DNA of 64,000 bases. It comes from Nitrospira japonica. GTDB taxonomy: Bacteria; Nitrospirota; Thermodesulfovibrionia; UBA6902. Under the pieces are notes generated by a model. The model searched no databases and was not told the DNA's origin. It saw only the letters and a program-made list of their open reading frames with translations. The position numbers and the translations under genes were made by a program. The stretch covers positions 124,001 through 188,000 of the forward strand of contig DYJL01000002.1 of the NCBI GenBank assembly GCA_020723105.1. The letters are read 5' to 3'. Below, in pieces: positions 7,721 through 16,432 of this stretch. How positions within the stretch are numbered: position 1 is the stretch's first letter; the number at the start of each line of letters is the position of its first letter.

Positions 7721-10444
7721 CTATGATCTTTGTTCGTGCTTCCTTACTAATGTATCAAAACTCATATTAGCCAAAACCGCATTATGCGGGATAAGGACAT
7801 AACGCCAGGACTTACCGCCGCTTGCGGCGGTGAATTCAGAGGCATATCTACAGTATTGCAGCGCGGCTTGAGCTTTTTCCCGCACGTCAGTGGTTTCAAT
7901 GTCGCCTTCTTTTTTAGTCTCTATCATATAAATGGCATATGGCGTCTCAGCGACAAAATCAGGAGTATATTGTTTTGATTTACGGTCCCAGTAGATATTA
8001 AATTGTCTACTTGATGGTTTCAGCCATTTCAGGACTGCTTTATCATTCTCTAAAATAATCGTAAAGTCTTTCTCCGTCTTGGAGTCAAATTTATACAGAT
8101 TATGACATGCCTTTCTGAAGCCGCTGAATACCTTTCCGGGGATTGCGCTTGTCGGTGTAATAGTTACGGTAAAGTGGCGGATGTCGTCCTTCGTATATTT
8201 TGACAGATTATGTTCTTCAATTCGTGTAAACGGCCTGACAACAGGCTTCTCGAAGCTTGGCGCTTCACAGTAGAAATGCTCCATCATTTGTGAAAAGATA
8301 TAGCTGCCGATCTCTTTCTTATGCGATTGAACAACATTAATCGTCTGATCTTCGGTGAGATATGTCATAAATTTTTCGAGCGCCTGCCGTCCAAGCTTAA
8401 AAAGCAAGTCTGAATAAGCATCGTAGTCAATCTCGGAGAAATTAATCAACTCATTCACGATCATGTTCTCAACGCTTTCATATCTGACCTTTACCCCTGA
8501 GGCATCAATTATTTCAATCTTCCCAGCGCCAAGTCCTACGATAATAATTTGTTCTGCGCCCGGCTGATAATTCAGACTCCTTACATCAAGATCAAAGTCC
8601 AAGAATCCTGAAACAATATTGTCTGACTGCTGTATTGTGGCCCTGGGTATCTCAATGATATTCTTTTTGAATTCATCGATAAGGATTTCATAAGCCTCCT
8701 TTGCTTCTTTTACTATCTCTGCGGAAAACATAGCCTGTTGCAGGGAGCTTTCGATTTTCTGTTTGATTTTGTCGACAACAAGCTCTCTGATCTCCTCTTT
8801 CTTAAGATCGTTAATACTTGTTACTTTGACACCTAAATCAGGCAGCGCTGAAAACACAGCTTTGCGTACATCGAGACTAATCTGTGCCTTATGCTTTTCT
8901 TCCGGATCGGAGATAGAATTAATCTGTATCTGCCGGTCTTCGATTGACTTATCAATAGTAGATACCGCTGTGACGACCTCTTTTGGTTGACACAGCTCCT
9001 CTGCATCAATCGTGATAATGTTTTCCTTTCTGATGATCGAATCAGGTTTATTGGCTTCGTCAATGATTTCCTGAAATTTATCATGCGCCACAATCGTCAG
9101 TTTATCCGCCTTGTCATTCCCTGTACGCTTTCCATACGGCAGGCGCAGTCCCCTGCCGATTGTCTGCTCCCTGAGGGTGGTTGATGCAGCAGTCCGCAAA
9201 GGGATTATCGTATAGAGATTAGTAACGTCCCATCCCTCTTTGAGCATATTTACATGAATAACAATTTCAATCCTGTTGTCATGGCTTTCCAATGAAAGCA
9301 GTTGGGCGATATTTTCGTCCTTCTCCTCTCCGGTCTGATTGGAATGGATTTCCGTAACCTTATCGGCATATCGTCCTTCAAAGAATGCGTTTGAGACTAT
9401 TAACTCCTTCAGCTTGCGGGCGTGGTCCGTATCTTTTGCAACAACCAGAACAAATGGCTTCACAAGGTCCATTTTGTTGTCACGTGAAAATATGTCCAGA
9501 GCAACTTTTGTGTCTTCATGAATCCGGATGCCGTCTTCGAGCTTTATCCTGTCCAGATCGTCAAGACTATATTGAGCCGGGTCAAAATCCCTGCGCGTAG
9601 CTACGGCAGGTTCCTTTACAAAGCCGTCCTGAATCGCCCTGGACAGCGAATATTCATACACGACATTCTTGAATTTGATCGGGCCTCCGCTTCGTTCAAC
9701 CTTAGGCGTTGCGGTCAGCTCCAGTCCCAATACAGGATTCAATTCATTGATGACTTCCATGCCCCTGTCAGCACGGTAATGATGTGATTCATCCATGAGT
9801 AAGACCAGGTCGTCAAGATTGGAAAGGTAGTTGAAATATGAATCGCCCAAGTATTCCGACAGCCTCTTGATCCGGGGGAGCTTGCCTCCCCGCATTTCCG
9901 AGTTGATCTTGGATATGTTAAAGACGTTTATCCTGATCTCCTGCTCTTTATAAAGGTCCCCGACGGAATTATAATTATCTCCAGTTATTATCACGGGATT
10001 GTTATGGACGAATTCCCCGATGCCCTTAAATACATATTTCGGATGAGTGGTATTTGAAAAATCCTCAATGAGCTTGTTGTAAATAGTAAGGTTCGGGGCC
10101 AGGACAAAAAAGTTCCTGATGCCTTTTGACAAATACAGATAAGCTGCGAAAGCGCCCATCAAGCGGGTTTTCCCAACGCCGGTTGCCAGTGCAAAGCAGA
10201 TAGAAGGGAAGCTGCGTTCAAAGTCCGTGCACGTAGGGTATGCGTTATTGACGATTTCAAGCTGCTCTTTTAGATCATTCTTCTCTTGAGATGTTCCCGC
10301 CTCTTTAGTCCCCTCTTGAGAGGGGTCAGGGGGGTGTTTCTTTAAATCCAGTTTCTCTATTAACTCTGCCAGTATATTCAGGCTGTCAGTCTGCGGAGGA
10401 CGGAGGCTTAAACGGTTCTTAATCGAGACGGCTATTTTATCCAT
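7721..10444 (-). CDS. res: Type III restriction enzyme Res subunit (helicase-nuclease)
   Basis: A 907-residue SF2 translocase/helicase with a C-terminal nuclease, the restriction subunit paired with the adjacent Mod. Visible motifs: Walker A ATGVGKT (86-92), DESH at 218-221, LTATP near 243-247, TIGRGLRLPYG (motif VI, about 428-438), and near the end PDF...IETK (about 828-844), a PD-(D/E)xK-type site. It cuts unmodified DNA in complex with Mod in characterised type III systems. The start codon overlaps the mod stop (TAATG). Residues around 37-50 (HPPDPSQEGTKE) are encoded by a palindromic repeat inserted in frame at 10309-10337. A second, partial copy of its C-terminus lies at 6221-6553. Confidence 0.92.
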   Translation of the reverse strand: MDKIAVSIKNRLSLRPPQTDSLNILAELIEKLDLKKHPPDPSQEGTKEAGTSQEKNDLKEQLEIVNNAYPTCTDFERSFPSICFALATGVGKTRLMGAFAAYLYLSKGIRNFFVLAPNLTIYNKLIEDFSNTTHPKYVFKGIGEFVHNNPVIITGDNYNSVGDLYKEQEIRINVFNISKINSEMRGGKLPRIKRLSEYLGDSYFNYLSNLDDLVLLMDESHHYRADRGMEVINELNPVLGLELTATPKVERSGGPIKFKNVVYEYSLSRAIQDGFVKEPAVATRRDFDPAQYSLDDLDRIKLEDGIRIHEDTKVALDIFSRDNKMDLVKPFVLVVAKDTDHARKLKELIVSNAFFEGRYADKVTEIHSNQTGEEKDENIAQLLSLESHDNRIEIVIHVNMLKEGWDVTNLYTIIPLRTAASTTLREQTIGRGLRLPYGKRTGNDKADKLTIVAHDKFQEIIDEANKPDSIIRKENIITIDAEELCQPKEVVTAVSTIDKSIEDRQIQINSISDPEEKHKAQISLDVRKAVFSALPDLGVKVTSINDLKKEEIRELVVDKIKQKIESSLQQAMFSAEIVKEAKEAYEILIDEFKKNIIEIPRATIQQSDNIVSGFLDFDLDVRSLNYQPGAEQIIIVGLGAGKIEIIDASGVKVRYESVENMIVNELINFSEIDYDAYSDLLFKLGRQALEKFMTYLTEDQTINVVQSHKKEIGSYIFSQMMEHFYCEAPSFEKPVVRPFTRIEEHNLSKYTKDDIRHFTVTITPTSAIPGKVFSGFRKACHNLYKFDSKTEKDFTIILENDKAVLKWLKPSSRQFNIYWDRKSKQYTPDFVAETPYAIYMIETKKEGDIETTDVREKAQAALQYCRYASEFTAASGGKSWRYVLIPHNAVLANMSFDTLVRKHEQRS
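10309..10337. repeat. Palindromic repeat inserted in frame in res
   Basis: The segment contains the inverted pair CCCCTCTTGAGAGGGG followed by a G-rich tail (TCAGGGGGGTGT). This is the look of a short interspersed palindromic repeat normally found between genes. Here it is translated as part of the Res N-terminus (HPPDPSQEGTKE), in a poorly conserved linker before the helicase motifs, and keeps the frame. Confidence 0.6.
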
Positions 10445-12222
10445 TACTCTTCCTCAGTATCAAATAATGCCGGTTCTGCTTGTTGTGATTTCTTTTTAGA
10501 CTTCTTCTTTTCTTTTTCCAATGTCGCCGGCCCACGCGGAATAAATTCCGGTTCTTCAGGATTCACCGGCATATTCACAATATTCAGGCTGTAATCCTCT
10601 CTGCCGAACTCACATCTTCCTAAAAGCATGTTCGGTATCTTCTTTACAGTAATATTTGGATAACGGTCCTTACAGGCTTTTGAAAAAGACTTGCAGCATA
10701 TCAACAAGCTTTCGTCATACTGCATTTCCTCATGTATCTTGTCCAGAAACTCAACCGTAATAAATTTGGTTGTGGTAAAGATATAGTCCTTCTCAGTAGA
10801 CTTGCCCTGCTTCCAATAAACAGCCTCATCCGGGCTGTATTTAAAACCTTCATGCTTTGCCATAGCCGCAGCAAGCATATCGGCGTTGTACCGCTCATCT
10901 ATAATCCAGTTGCCGTACTTATCTCCCTTTAACAGGCTCGGCGCAAGGTAGTAATATTTGAATCCACCGCCGCCTTGCCAGTTTACAGCCTTTGAGATTC
11001 CGCCCTGATCCATGCCGTCAATAACTTTTTTCAATCGTGGCAGACAATGGGTGTTACAATGGTCACCAAGCTCAATGCCAATCCATCTTCTCTTCATCTT
11101 GTGAGCAACAGCAGCAGTTGTGCCTGAGCCAAGGAAAGAGTCGAGAACCAAGTCACCGGGGTTAGTAGCGAGATCAAAACAACGCTTAACCAATGTCTCC
11201 GGCTTCTTTCCTTTGGGAAACTCAACACCACCTTCATTGTGAAGATTATTTGATAATACATCGTCCCATATACTCGTTAGCGGCTCGCCTGCTACGTAAT
11301 CCCCATCAATCAGCTTTAACTTATCTGAGTAAAAAAGAATACGCTCTCCTCCAACAAAATACATATCGGAATAACCTTCACGCTTGAGAAGCATAACCTC
11401 CTTTTTATTTGTACGTGAAACATCAATAATGCGTCGAGCATCACTACTTACCGCATTATAATCAGGACGTGCAAGACGAACAATGCGTTTCGCATGTTCT
11501 GCAACAAACTCAGACAGTCTTTTCTCGTATTCGTCACCTAACACCTTCTTGATGCCACGTTCAGGGAGTCTAAGGCTATCTGCAAAAGCATTAGTTAAAG
11601 TTATAAAACGCCATCTCATAAAATTGTCGTTATAATTTTCAATATACTGCCCATAACGCTTATCACGTTCACCTCTTGCAGTAAATACTCGGTTCGGGGT
11701 CCAGAACGCCTTGTTTTTTGCAAAAATTACAATAAAATTTGATGTGCTAACAACGCCTGGATTAATAGCCTTGTGACCAGTGGCTGAACCTTGTTTAAAG
11801 GTTACTATCGATATCCTATTCGCTCGTCCGAATATTTCATCGAGCAAAACAATTAAATAGCCAAGTTCGTTATCGTCGATATGAACAAATAGTGTTCCGT
11901 CATTCGATAACAGCCGTCTAATGATACTCAAACGATCTCGAATCAATCGAAGCCAAATAGAATGCTCAAGGCCGTCATCATAGTGCTCAAATGCTTGCTG
12001 TGTGTTAAAAGGCAGATCGATATATACACACTTCACACTCCCTGCAAAATCCTGCTCAAGCGCCTTAAGCGCAAGAAGATTGTCGCCGTGGATAAGCATG
12101 TTGCCGCTGTTCTTGTCACCGTAAGACCTCTCCGGGTCTTCAATCAATATCCTCGGCTCCAGCCTCGGCTGCTCATCCTTGCCAATCCATGTGAGTTCGA
12201 GTTTTTGGGGTTTGTTGGTCAT
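10444..12222 (-). CDS. mod: Type III-like site-specific DNA methyltransferase (Mod)
   Basis: A 592-residue beta-class amino-methyltransferase, expected to transfer methyl from SAM to adenine (or cytosine N4) in the recognition site and to guide Res. The order is catalytic motif IV at residues 69-72, target-recognition region (about 140-330), then the SAM-binding motif FLGSGTT at 363-369 followed by WIGIELG. Motif IV reads DLPF instead of the usual DPPY/DPPF; the flanking CVYID and NTQQAFEHYDDGLEHS are typical. The C-terminus is Lys-rich. Its stop overlaps the res start (TAATG), so Mod and Res are coupled. There is no clear Shine-Dalgarno; a perfect palindrome lies just upstream of the ATG. 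Confidence 0.93.
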   Translation of the reverse strand: MTNKPQKLELTWIGKDEQPRLEPRILIEDPERSYGDKNSGNMLIHGDNLLALKALEQDFAGSVKCVYIDLPFNTQQAFEHYDDGLEHSIWLRLIRDRLSIIRRLLSNDGTLFVHIDDNELGYLIVLLDEIFGRANRISIVTFKQGSATGHKAINPGVVSTSNFIVIFAKNKAFWTPNRVFTARGERDKRYGQYIENYNDNFMRWRFITLTNAFADSLRLPERGIKKVLGDEYEKRLSEFVAEHAKRIVRLARPDYNAVSSDARRIIDVSRTNKKEVMLLKREGYSDMYFVGGERILFYSDKLKLIDGDYVAGEPLTSIWDDVLSNNLHNEGGVEFPKGKKPETLVKRCFDLATNPGDLVLDSFLGSGTTAAVAHKMKRRWIGIELGDHCNTHCLPRLKKVIDGMDQGGISKAVNWQGGGGFKYYYLAPSLLKGDKYGNWIIDERYNADMLAAAMAKHEGFKYSPDEAVYWKQGKSTEKDYIFTTTKFITVEFLDKIHEEMQYDESLLICCKSFSKACKDRYPNITVKKIPNMLLGRCEFGREDYSLNIVNMPVNPEEPEFIPRGPATLEKEKKKSKKKSQQAEPALFDTEEE

Positions 12223-12229
12223 AGTATTT

Positions 12230-12257
12230 GTAGGGGCAATTCATGAATTGCCCCTAC
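12230..12257. repeat. 28-bp perfect palindrome in the dinD-mod gap
   Basis: GTAGGGGCAATTCA is followed at once by its exact reverse complement TGAATTGCCCCTAC. It fills most of the 44-base gap between the dinD stop and the mod ATG, ending 7 bases before the start codon in the sense of transcription. A half copy (TGAATTGCCCCTA) occurs after rmuC near 46927-46939. It can form a hairpin in the mRNA near the mod start; a role in limiting translation is possible but unproven. Confidence 0.85.
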
Positions 12258-12266
12258 TATTCGCCT

Positions 12267-13112
12267 TTATTTACGTTTTGGCAATTCCTTTTTTGAAGAC
12301 GGTGGAAGGAAGCTCTCCCCGGTGACAACCTTTCTGCCTGTCTTCGTTTCCAGTTCACGTCTTGCCTTTTTAGCAATACCGCCGCCCTTTTTACCCGCAA
12401 CTTTGTTTTCGTCCATGCCGACCGCATTTATGGTCTCTGCTATCTGCCGGGTGGACAGTTCGGCAAGGGCAGTAAATATCAGTTCCGCTTCGGTCATATG
12501 GTCTCTCAGATTTTGCGTCTTCAGCCCTTTCATTTCCTTATGCTTTGTTACGGAGACATCCGCCCATTCCTGATGAATGATATTGGTCAGGATGGAGTAT
12601 TCCTCTTTCTTTTTAACCTCATGATCTTTCCAGTAATCAGTCAGCTTGTTGCGGGTCTCCTGCCCCATCATCCGCTGCTGAATCCACTTCTCGCTTCTCC
12701 CATGCTGCTGCCAATATTCCCGCGCCCTGTCAAGAGAACGCGCTGGATCTGCCATGTCCTGCATCCGTTCATAGCCAACTTTCGCCAGCCACAGCTTGAT
12801 CGGCTCAGCCTTGGGGCTGGGAACGCTTTGGACGAGGCGCAGCAGGGTTTCGGCTGTCGCAGTATCGGTGAGGCGTTGTTTGCCGTCATTAGCAGTCATT
12901 TTCAACTGGTAACAAATTGTTACCAGTTCGCTTCCCTCCTTAGCCAATCGCCCTTTCAGGACTTTCCAATATTTCCGTGCCGCCTGATAATCCGGCTGCT
13001 GAATCAGCGCTGCGATTACATCCACCACAGAGAAATACCAGGTCTCCTTTTCCTCATCATATACCCTACGGATTTTGATATCTTCAAATACAGCCAACGA
13101 GTTCTCTTTCAT
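12267..13112 (-). CDS. DinD-like protein with BRO-N domain
   Basis: The 281-residue protein starts with a BRO-N-type domain (FEDIKIRRVYDEEKETWYFS, then VVDVIAAL and YWKVLKGRL), continues through LIFTALAELSTRQIAE and ends in a basic tail (KKGGGIAKKARRELETKTGR). This is the layout of DinD/DNA-damage-inducible protein D; E. coli DinD inhibits RecA filaments, but function in this family is otherwise unclear. A GAGGGGGGA ribosome site lies 7 bases upstream, and its ATG overlaps the stop of the 41-codon mod relic (ATGA). Such genes are common beside restriction-modification operons. Family call is good; the role here is unknown. Confidence 0.85.
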   Translation of the reverse strand: MKENSLAVFEDIKIRRVYDEEKETWYFSVVDVIAALIQQPDYQAARKYWKVLKGRLAKEGSELVTICYQLKMTANDGKQRLTDTATAETLLRLVQSVPSPKAEPIKLWLAKVGYERMQDMADPARSLDRAREYWQQHGRSEKWIQQRMMGQETRNKLTDYWKDHEVKKKEEYSILTNIIHQEWADVSVTKHKEMKGLKTQNLRDHMTEAELIFTALAELSTRQIAETINAVGMDENKVAGKKGGGIAKKARRELETKTGRKVVTGESFLPPSSKKELPKRK

Positions 13113-13234
13113 TTCTTGTCCCCCCTCTTAAATAAAATTATTCCTGAAAAACATTCAATCAATATCATCGGCTCCAGCTTCGGCTGAGCATCCTTGCCTA
13201 TCCAGGTAAGTTCGAGTTTTTGAGGTTTGTTCAA
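13109..13234 (-). pseudogene. Relic of the 5' end of a second mod gene
   Basis: Directly after the OLD-nuclease stop, a 41-codon frame opens with TTG and reads NKPQKLELTWIGKDAQPKLE and then PMILIE. This is nearly identical to the first 28 residues of the intact Mod (NKPQKLELTWIGKDEQPRLE, PRILIE). After that the similarity stops and the frame runs through unrelated sequence to a TGA overlapping the dinD ATG. It is the 5' stump of an older mod gene and now may serve only as a coupling cistron between the OLD gene and dinD. Confidence 0.85.
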
Positions 13235-13235
13235 T

Positions 13236-15098
13236 TCAACATCCTTGCAATGCTGCGCCTATTACGCGAAGCCAAGTTCTGATCTCATTATCAGTATCAA
13301 TAGACGAAAGTAAATCCGGCGTCATTTTCAACACATAATCGGTACAAAGTCGCCGTTTAGCGCTCGACTCTTTCTTGGAAAGTTTTTCGACGTTTGCTGA
13401 TACATCTATCCACGATTGCTTACTTTCACTTGCTTCATGAACAGCTTGGGCAAAAAGAACAGGAACGTCTTCAAAAGCTTCGCCTGCCCCTGCATAATGA
13501 GCATAATCTTTTTTAATGACGTCAGGATGAATATAGTTCTCAAGTTCTTTTCTGTTAGTCGTCCAAACCGTACAGTTAGCACGCTTACCAAACTCTTCTG
13601 CTATAGCATGATATTTCGGTTTTTCGGGTGGTTTGTTATCCCTATCCATGAGATAGAATTCTGGGCGATTAAATTTTTCAAGCCTCGACACCCACAAATC
13701 AAGACTACTTCCACCTAACGGAACAAATACGAGGTGACCATCGTCCTCAGATTTCTTCAAGTTCGGCACATCTTCACCGGCATTATTTAATATCTCAGAA
13801 ATAGTAGAGAGAAATATTATATCGTTTCTGCCTTCAATACCCAAAAAAACCCTGATATTATGGTCCGGTAAAACACCCAGCGAGGTCATGATTTCATTTA
13901 GAGTCTCATCCGTATGTCCATCATGAATAACCGTCCGGTCATTTTCCTGCGTAAGATAACGTAATGAAGCCTGTCCAAACCTTCTTGCCAGCATAGGAGT
14001 ATGTGTTGTAAGAAGTACTTGACAACCATCCTGATTTGCCAAGTCTTCAAAAGCCTCAATGAGCATTTTTTGATTATTAGGGTGTTGACTTGTTTCAGGT
14101 TCCTCAATGGCATAGATAATGCCAGTGTCTTTCCCTTCTGCGTCTTTCTCTGCCCTTGCACGAAAGAAATTCAACAGGACTAAACGTCTTGTGCCACTTC
14201 CGCGCTTGTTAATAGGTATATCATGCTCACCGGTAAGACTGACAGAAAAAAGGCTGTCCCAGTTCTTATTTGAGACCCTTGGTTTCAATTGCTTTGCCAA
14301 CTCAGGGCTCATCTCTCGGATTTTTTCAACCGTTCTGTCTGCTATTGTCTGAACTTCTTGCTTTACTCTCTCTGCAATTGCGTTGAGTGTTGTTTCTTGA
14401 GCTTTAATGGCTTCCTTTATGGCCGACTTCATAGGATCTTGTGCTTCTTCATCTTGATCCGTGCTGGAACGGTCGGATTTAAATAAAGCAAAAACAGGTA
14501 GACTCTTTTTCAATTGCTCCCAAATCTTTTCTGCCGCCTCAGACTTGAGTTCAATATCGATTGCCTGACAGTGTAAATCGTCAGCATGAGACCAAATAGC
14601 GCACCTAAGCTCAGTATTGATTGTCTGGTTAACATTTGACAGATCAACTCCTAATTCTTTTGCCCGCTGCTTTAATTTAGTGTTTGTTAAAGTTAAAAGG
14701 TCGTTGTACTTATCAGCAGTTGGATGAATTGCTCTTGCATAGACATTTGCGGCTTTTACTTTGCCGGAACCAGAACAGTTGAATATCTTTACGATCTCCA
14801 ACAATCCATTTTGATCCAGCAAATATTCTGCTATTAAATTTGTTGGGTGTTGTTCATCAATTACAATATCCGCCGGAAGATTATCAAATACACATGCTAT
14901 TTTGATTGTTGATTCATCGCCGTGAACACATACATCATCTTGCTCAGGAACACGATTGAAAAATAAGTCACATGCATCAAAAAGGGATGATTTCCCTGAA
15001 TCGTTTTTACCAATAAAGACGGTTAGATCATTGATATCAATAACGACCTCATCTTTATAACATCGGAAATTTGTTATTTTCAGCTTTCGCAATCTCAT
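13236..15098 (-). CDS. OLD-family ATPase with TOPRIM nuclease domain
   Basis: A 620-residue protein with an N-terminal ABC/SMC-like ATPase: NFRCYKDEV, Walker A GKNDSGKSS (about 30-38), Walker B-type AIEEPETSQHP (about 328) and LLTTHTPMLAR. The C-terminal half has a TOPRIM-like core with IEGRNDIIFL (about 418) and YLMDRDN (about 480), the acidic residues expected for metal-dependent cleavage. OLD proteins are ATP-regulated endonucleases with roles in phage exclusion (P2 Old, Gabija GajA). No GajB-type UvrD helicase follows, so it is not a standard Gabija pair. It lies 23 bases after the DUF2130 gene and immediately before the mod relic, within the same co-directional set. Confidence 0.88.
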   Translation of the reverse strand: MRLRKLKITNFRCYKDEVVIDINDLTVFIGKNDSGKSSLFDACDLFFNRVPEQDDVCVHGDESTIKIACVFDNLPADIVIDEQHPTNLIAEYLLDQNGLLEIVKIFNCSGSGKVKAANVYARAIHPTADKYNDLLTLTNTKLKQRAKELGVDLSNVNQTINTELRCAIWSHADDLHCQAIDIELKSEAAEKIWEQLKKSLPVFALFKSDRSSTDQDEEAQDPMKSAIKEAIKAQETTLNAIAERVKQEVQTIADRTVEKIREMSPELAKQLKPRVSNKNWDSLFSVSLTGEHDIPINKRGSGTRRLVLLNFFRARAEKDAEGKDTGIIYAIEEPETSQHPNNQKMLIEAFEDLANQDGCQVLLTTHTPMLARRFGQASLRYLTQENDRTVIHDGHTDETLNEIMTSLGVLPDHNIRVFLGIEGRNDIIFLSTISEILNNAGEDVPNLKKSEDDGHLVFVPLGGSSLDLWVSRLEKFNRPEFYLMDRDNKPPEKPKYHAIAEEFGKRANCTVWTTNRKELENYIHPDVIKKDYAHYAGAGEAFEDVPVLFAQAVHEASESKQSWIDVSANVEKLSKKESSAKRRLCTDYVLKMTPDLLSSIDTDNEIRTWLRVIGAALQGC

Positions 15099-15121
15099 TT
15101 TATTAATAACAACTCATCAAG

Positions 15122-16399
15122 TTAACTTTTTCCTTCACCTCTCGGAGTGTCCAACGCTTTCATCTCCAAACCTTCAATCTCCTGCAGCGTCTTTCCCGCA
15201 ATACCCTGCAAATCTCCGTACATGCCTACTGTCGCCTGCATGACACGTCCAATCTGCTCCTCTCGCTTGGCCCACTGTTTTGTTATCACTTTCTTTTCCT
15301 TATCAAGGTCTTCCTGCATAGAAGAGAACGCTTCAACGATAGCCTGAACACGCTGCCGAAAACGCGGACCAGTCAGATACTGATAAACCATTTCCATTTT
15401 GGTCTGCTGTCCTTCAGAGGCCTGCCGCGCCGACGAAACTTCAATCAGCGTATGACGAAGTGAAACAGCCACGGGAACAAGAGCTTTTGGGTGTGTAACC
15501 CAAACACCATCTATTAATTCGAATGTCTCCACGCCCTTCGGAAGAGTTTGGCTGACAATCACGGCAATTTCAGCCTTAGCAGCTCGCTGGTCTTCCCGGA
15601 GTTTTGACAGCCAGTTGTCGCTCCAGTTCTTTGTTCGTTTTGACTCCCATAAGATTGTGCCGCAACATTGGCCGAGCGAACTGGTAACGCGATGCAATAA
15701 ATCACCTCCATGTTCGCCCTTTGGAACAGGTTCGATTATATCGCGGGGGAATTTTGTGCTCAGGAGTGCTTCAAGTTCAAGCTCCTGGACCTCGCCCTGA
15801 AGTTGCTGCGATCCCTGCTCAGCTTTTCGTTTAAGCTCCTCAATCTGTTTTTGCATTGCAGTAATAGTCTGTTCCTTTTCCATCACTTTGAGTTTCATAT
15901 TATCTTCAGCTTCTTTATGGGCCTGTTCACGGACAGCGGTCAGCCCATTCTGAATTCCCTTTTCAACTGTTAAATCCACTTCACGTTTCGCGTCATCGAG
16001 TTCGCGTTGTTTTCGGATAAGATCAGCCTGTGCTTTCTGTGCCTCGGCAAGTTTCTCGTCACGCTGCCTGAGAACATCTTGAAGATCTGTAATTTCTTTT
16101 GTCTTTTGCTCAAGATCGGTCGCCAGAACAAGTTTGGCCTTTTTCGCTTCATCGGCAGCAATTTTGATGCGCTCCTGTTTCAATTTATCACTGACTTGCT
16201 TATCTATAGACAGTTTTTCTTTTTCAATCTCTTTTTCACGCTCACAAAGCGACGTCTCGCGCTTGGAAATTTCGATATCTTTTTGTGCTAATCGCCGCTC
16301 ATACTCGCGGCGGGTTGACTCAATCAATGGAGCTGCCAGTGATTCCGTCAGTTTGATCACTGTCTTGCATTTAGGACATGTTATTATCGGCTCTGTCAT
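15122..16399 (-). CDS. DUF2130 coiled-coil protein
   Basis: The 425-residue protein begins with a CPKC pair (CPKCKTVIKL), like a short zinc-ribbon half. It continues with a long charged coiled coil (about 25-200: repeated E/K-rich heptads such as ERRLAQKDIEISKRETSL) and ends in the DUF2130 core (LEALLSTKFPRDIIEPVPKG, ILWESKRTKNWSDNWLSKL, GVWVTHPKAL). The WESKRTKNW stretch has a nuclease-like E-x-K pattern, and distant links of DUF2130 to restriction-type folds have been suggested, but I cannot test this. It is co-directional with its neighbours, 33 bases after the AlbA_2 gene and 23 before OLD. Biochemical function is unknown. Confidence 0.85.
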   Translation of the reverse strand: MTEPIITCPKCKTVIKLTESLAAPLIESTRREYERRLAQKDIEISKRETSLCEREKEIEKEKLSIDKQVSDKLKQERIKIAADEAKKAKLVLATDLEQKTKEITDLQDVLRQRDEKLAEAQKAQADLIRKQRELDDAKREVDLTVEKGIQNGLTAVREQAHKEAEDNMKLKVMEKEQTITAMQKQIEELKRKAEQGSQQLQGEVQELELEALLSTKFPRDIIEPVPKGEHGGDLLHRVTSSLGQCCGTILWESKRTKNWSDNWLSKLREDQRAAKAEIAVIVSQTLPKGVETFELIDGVWVTHPKALVPVAVSLRHTLIEVSSARQASEGQQTKMEMVYQYLTGPRFRQRVQAIVEAFSSMQEDLDKEKKVITKQWAKREEQIGRVMQATVGMYGDLQGIAGKTLQEIEGLEMKALDTPRGEGKS

Positions 16400-16432
16400 A
16401 ATTTTCTCCTTGCAACCTCACATGCTGATTGG

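Noticed and set aside
12498-13187. Plus-strand open frame of 229 codons opposite dinD
   Set aside because: It is the shadow of dinD and the mod relic on the other strand; the translation is Phe/Leu-rich without motifs and has no ribosome site.
13236-15098. Gabija system (GajA)
   Set aside because: The OLD-type protein resembles GajA in domain order, but no UvrD-type GajB gene is adjacent.
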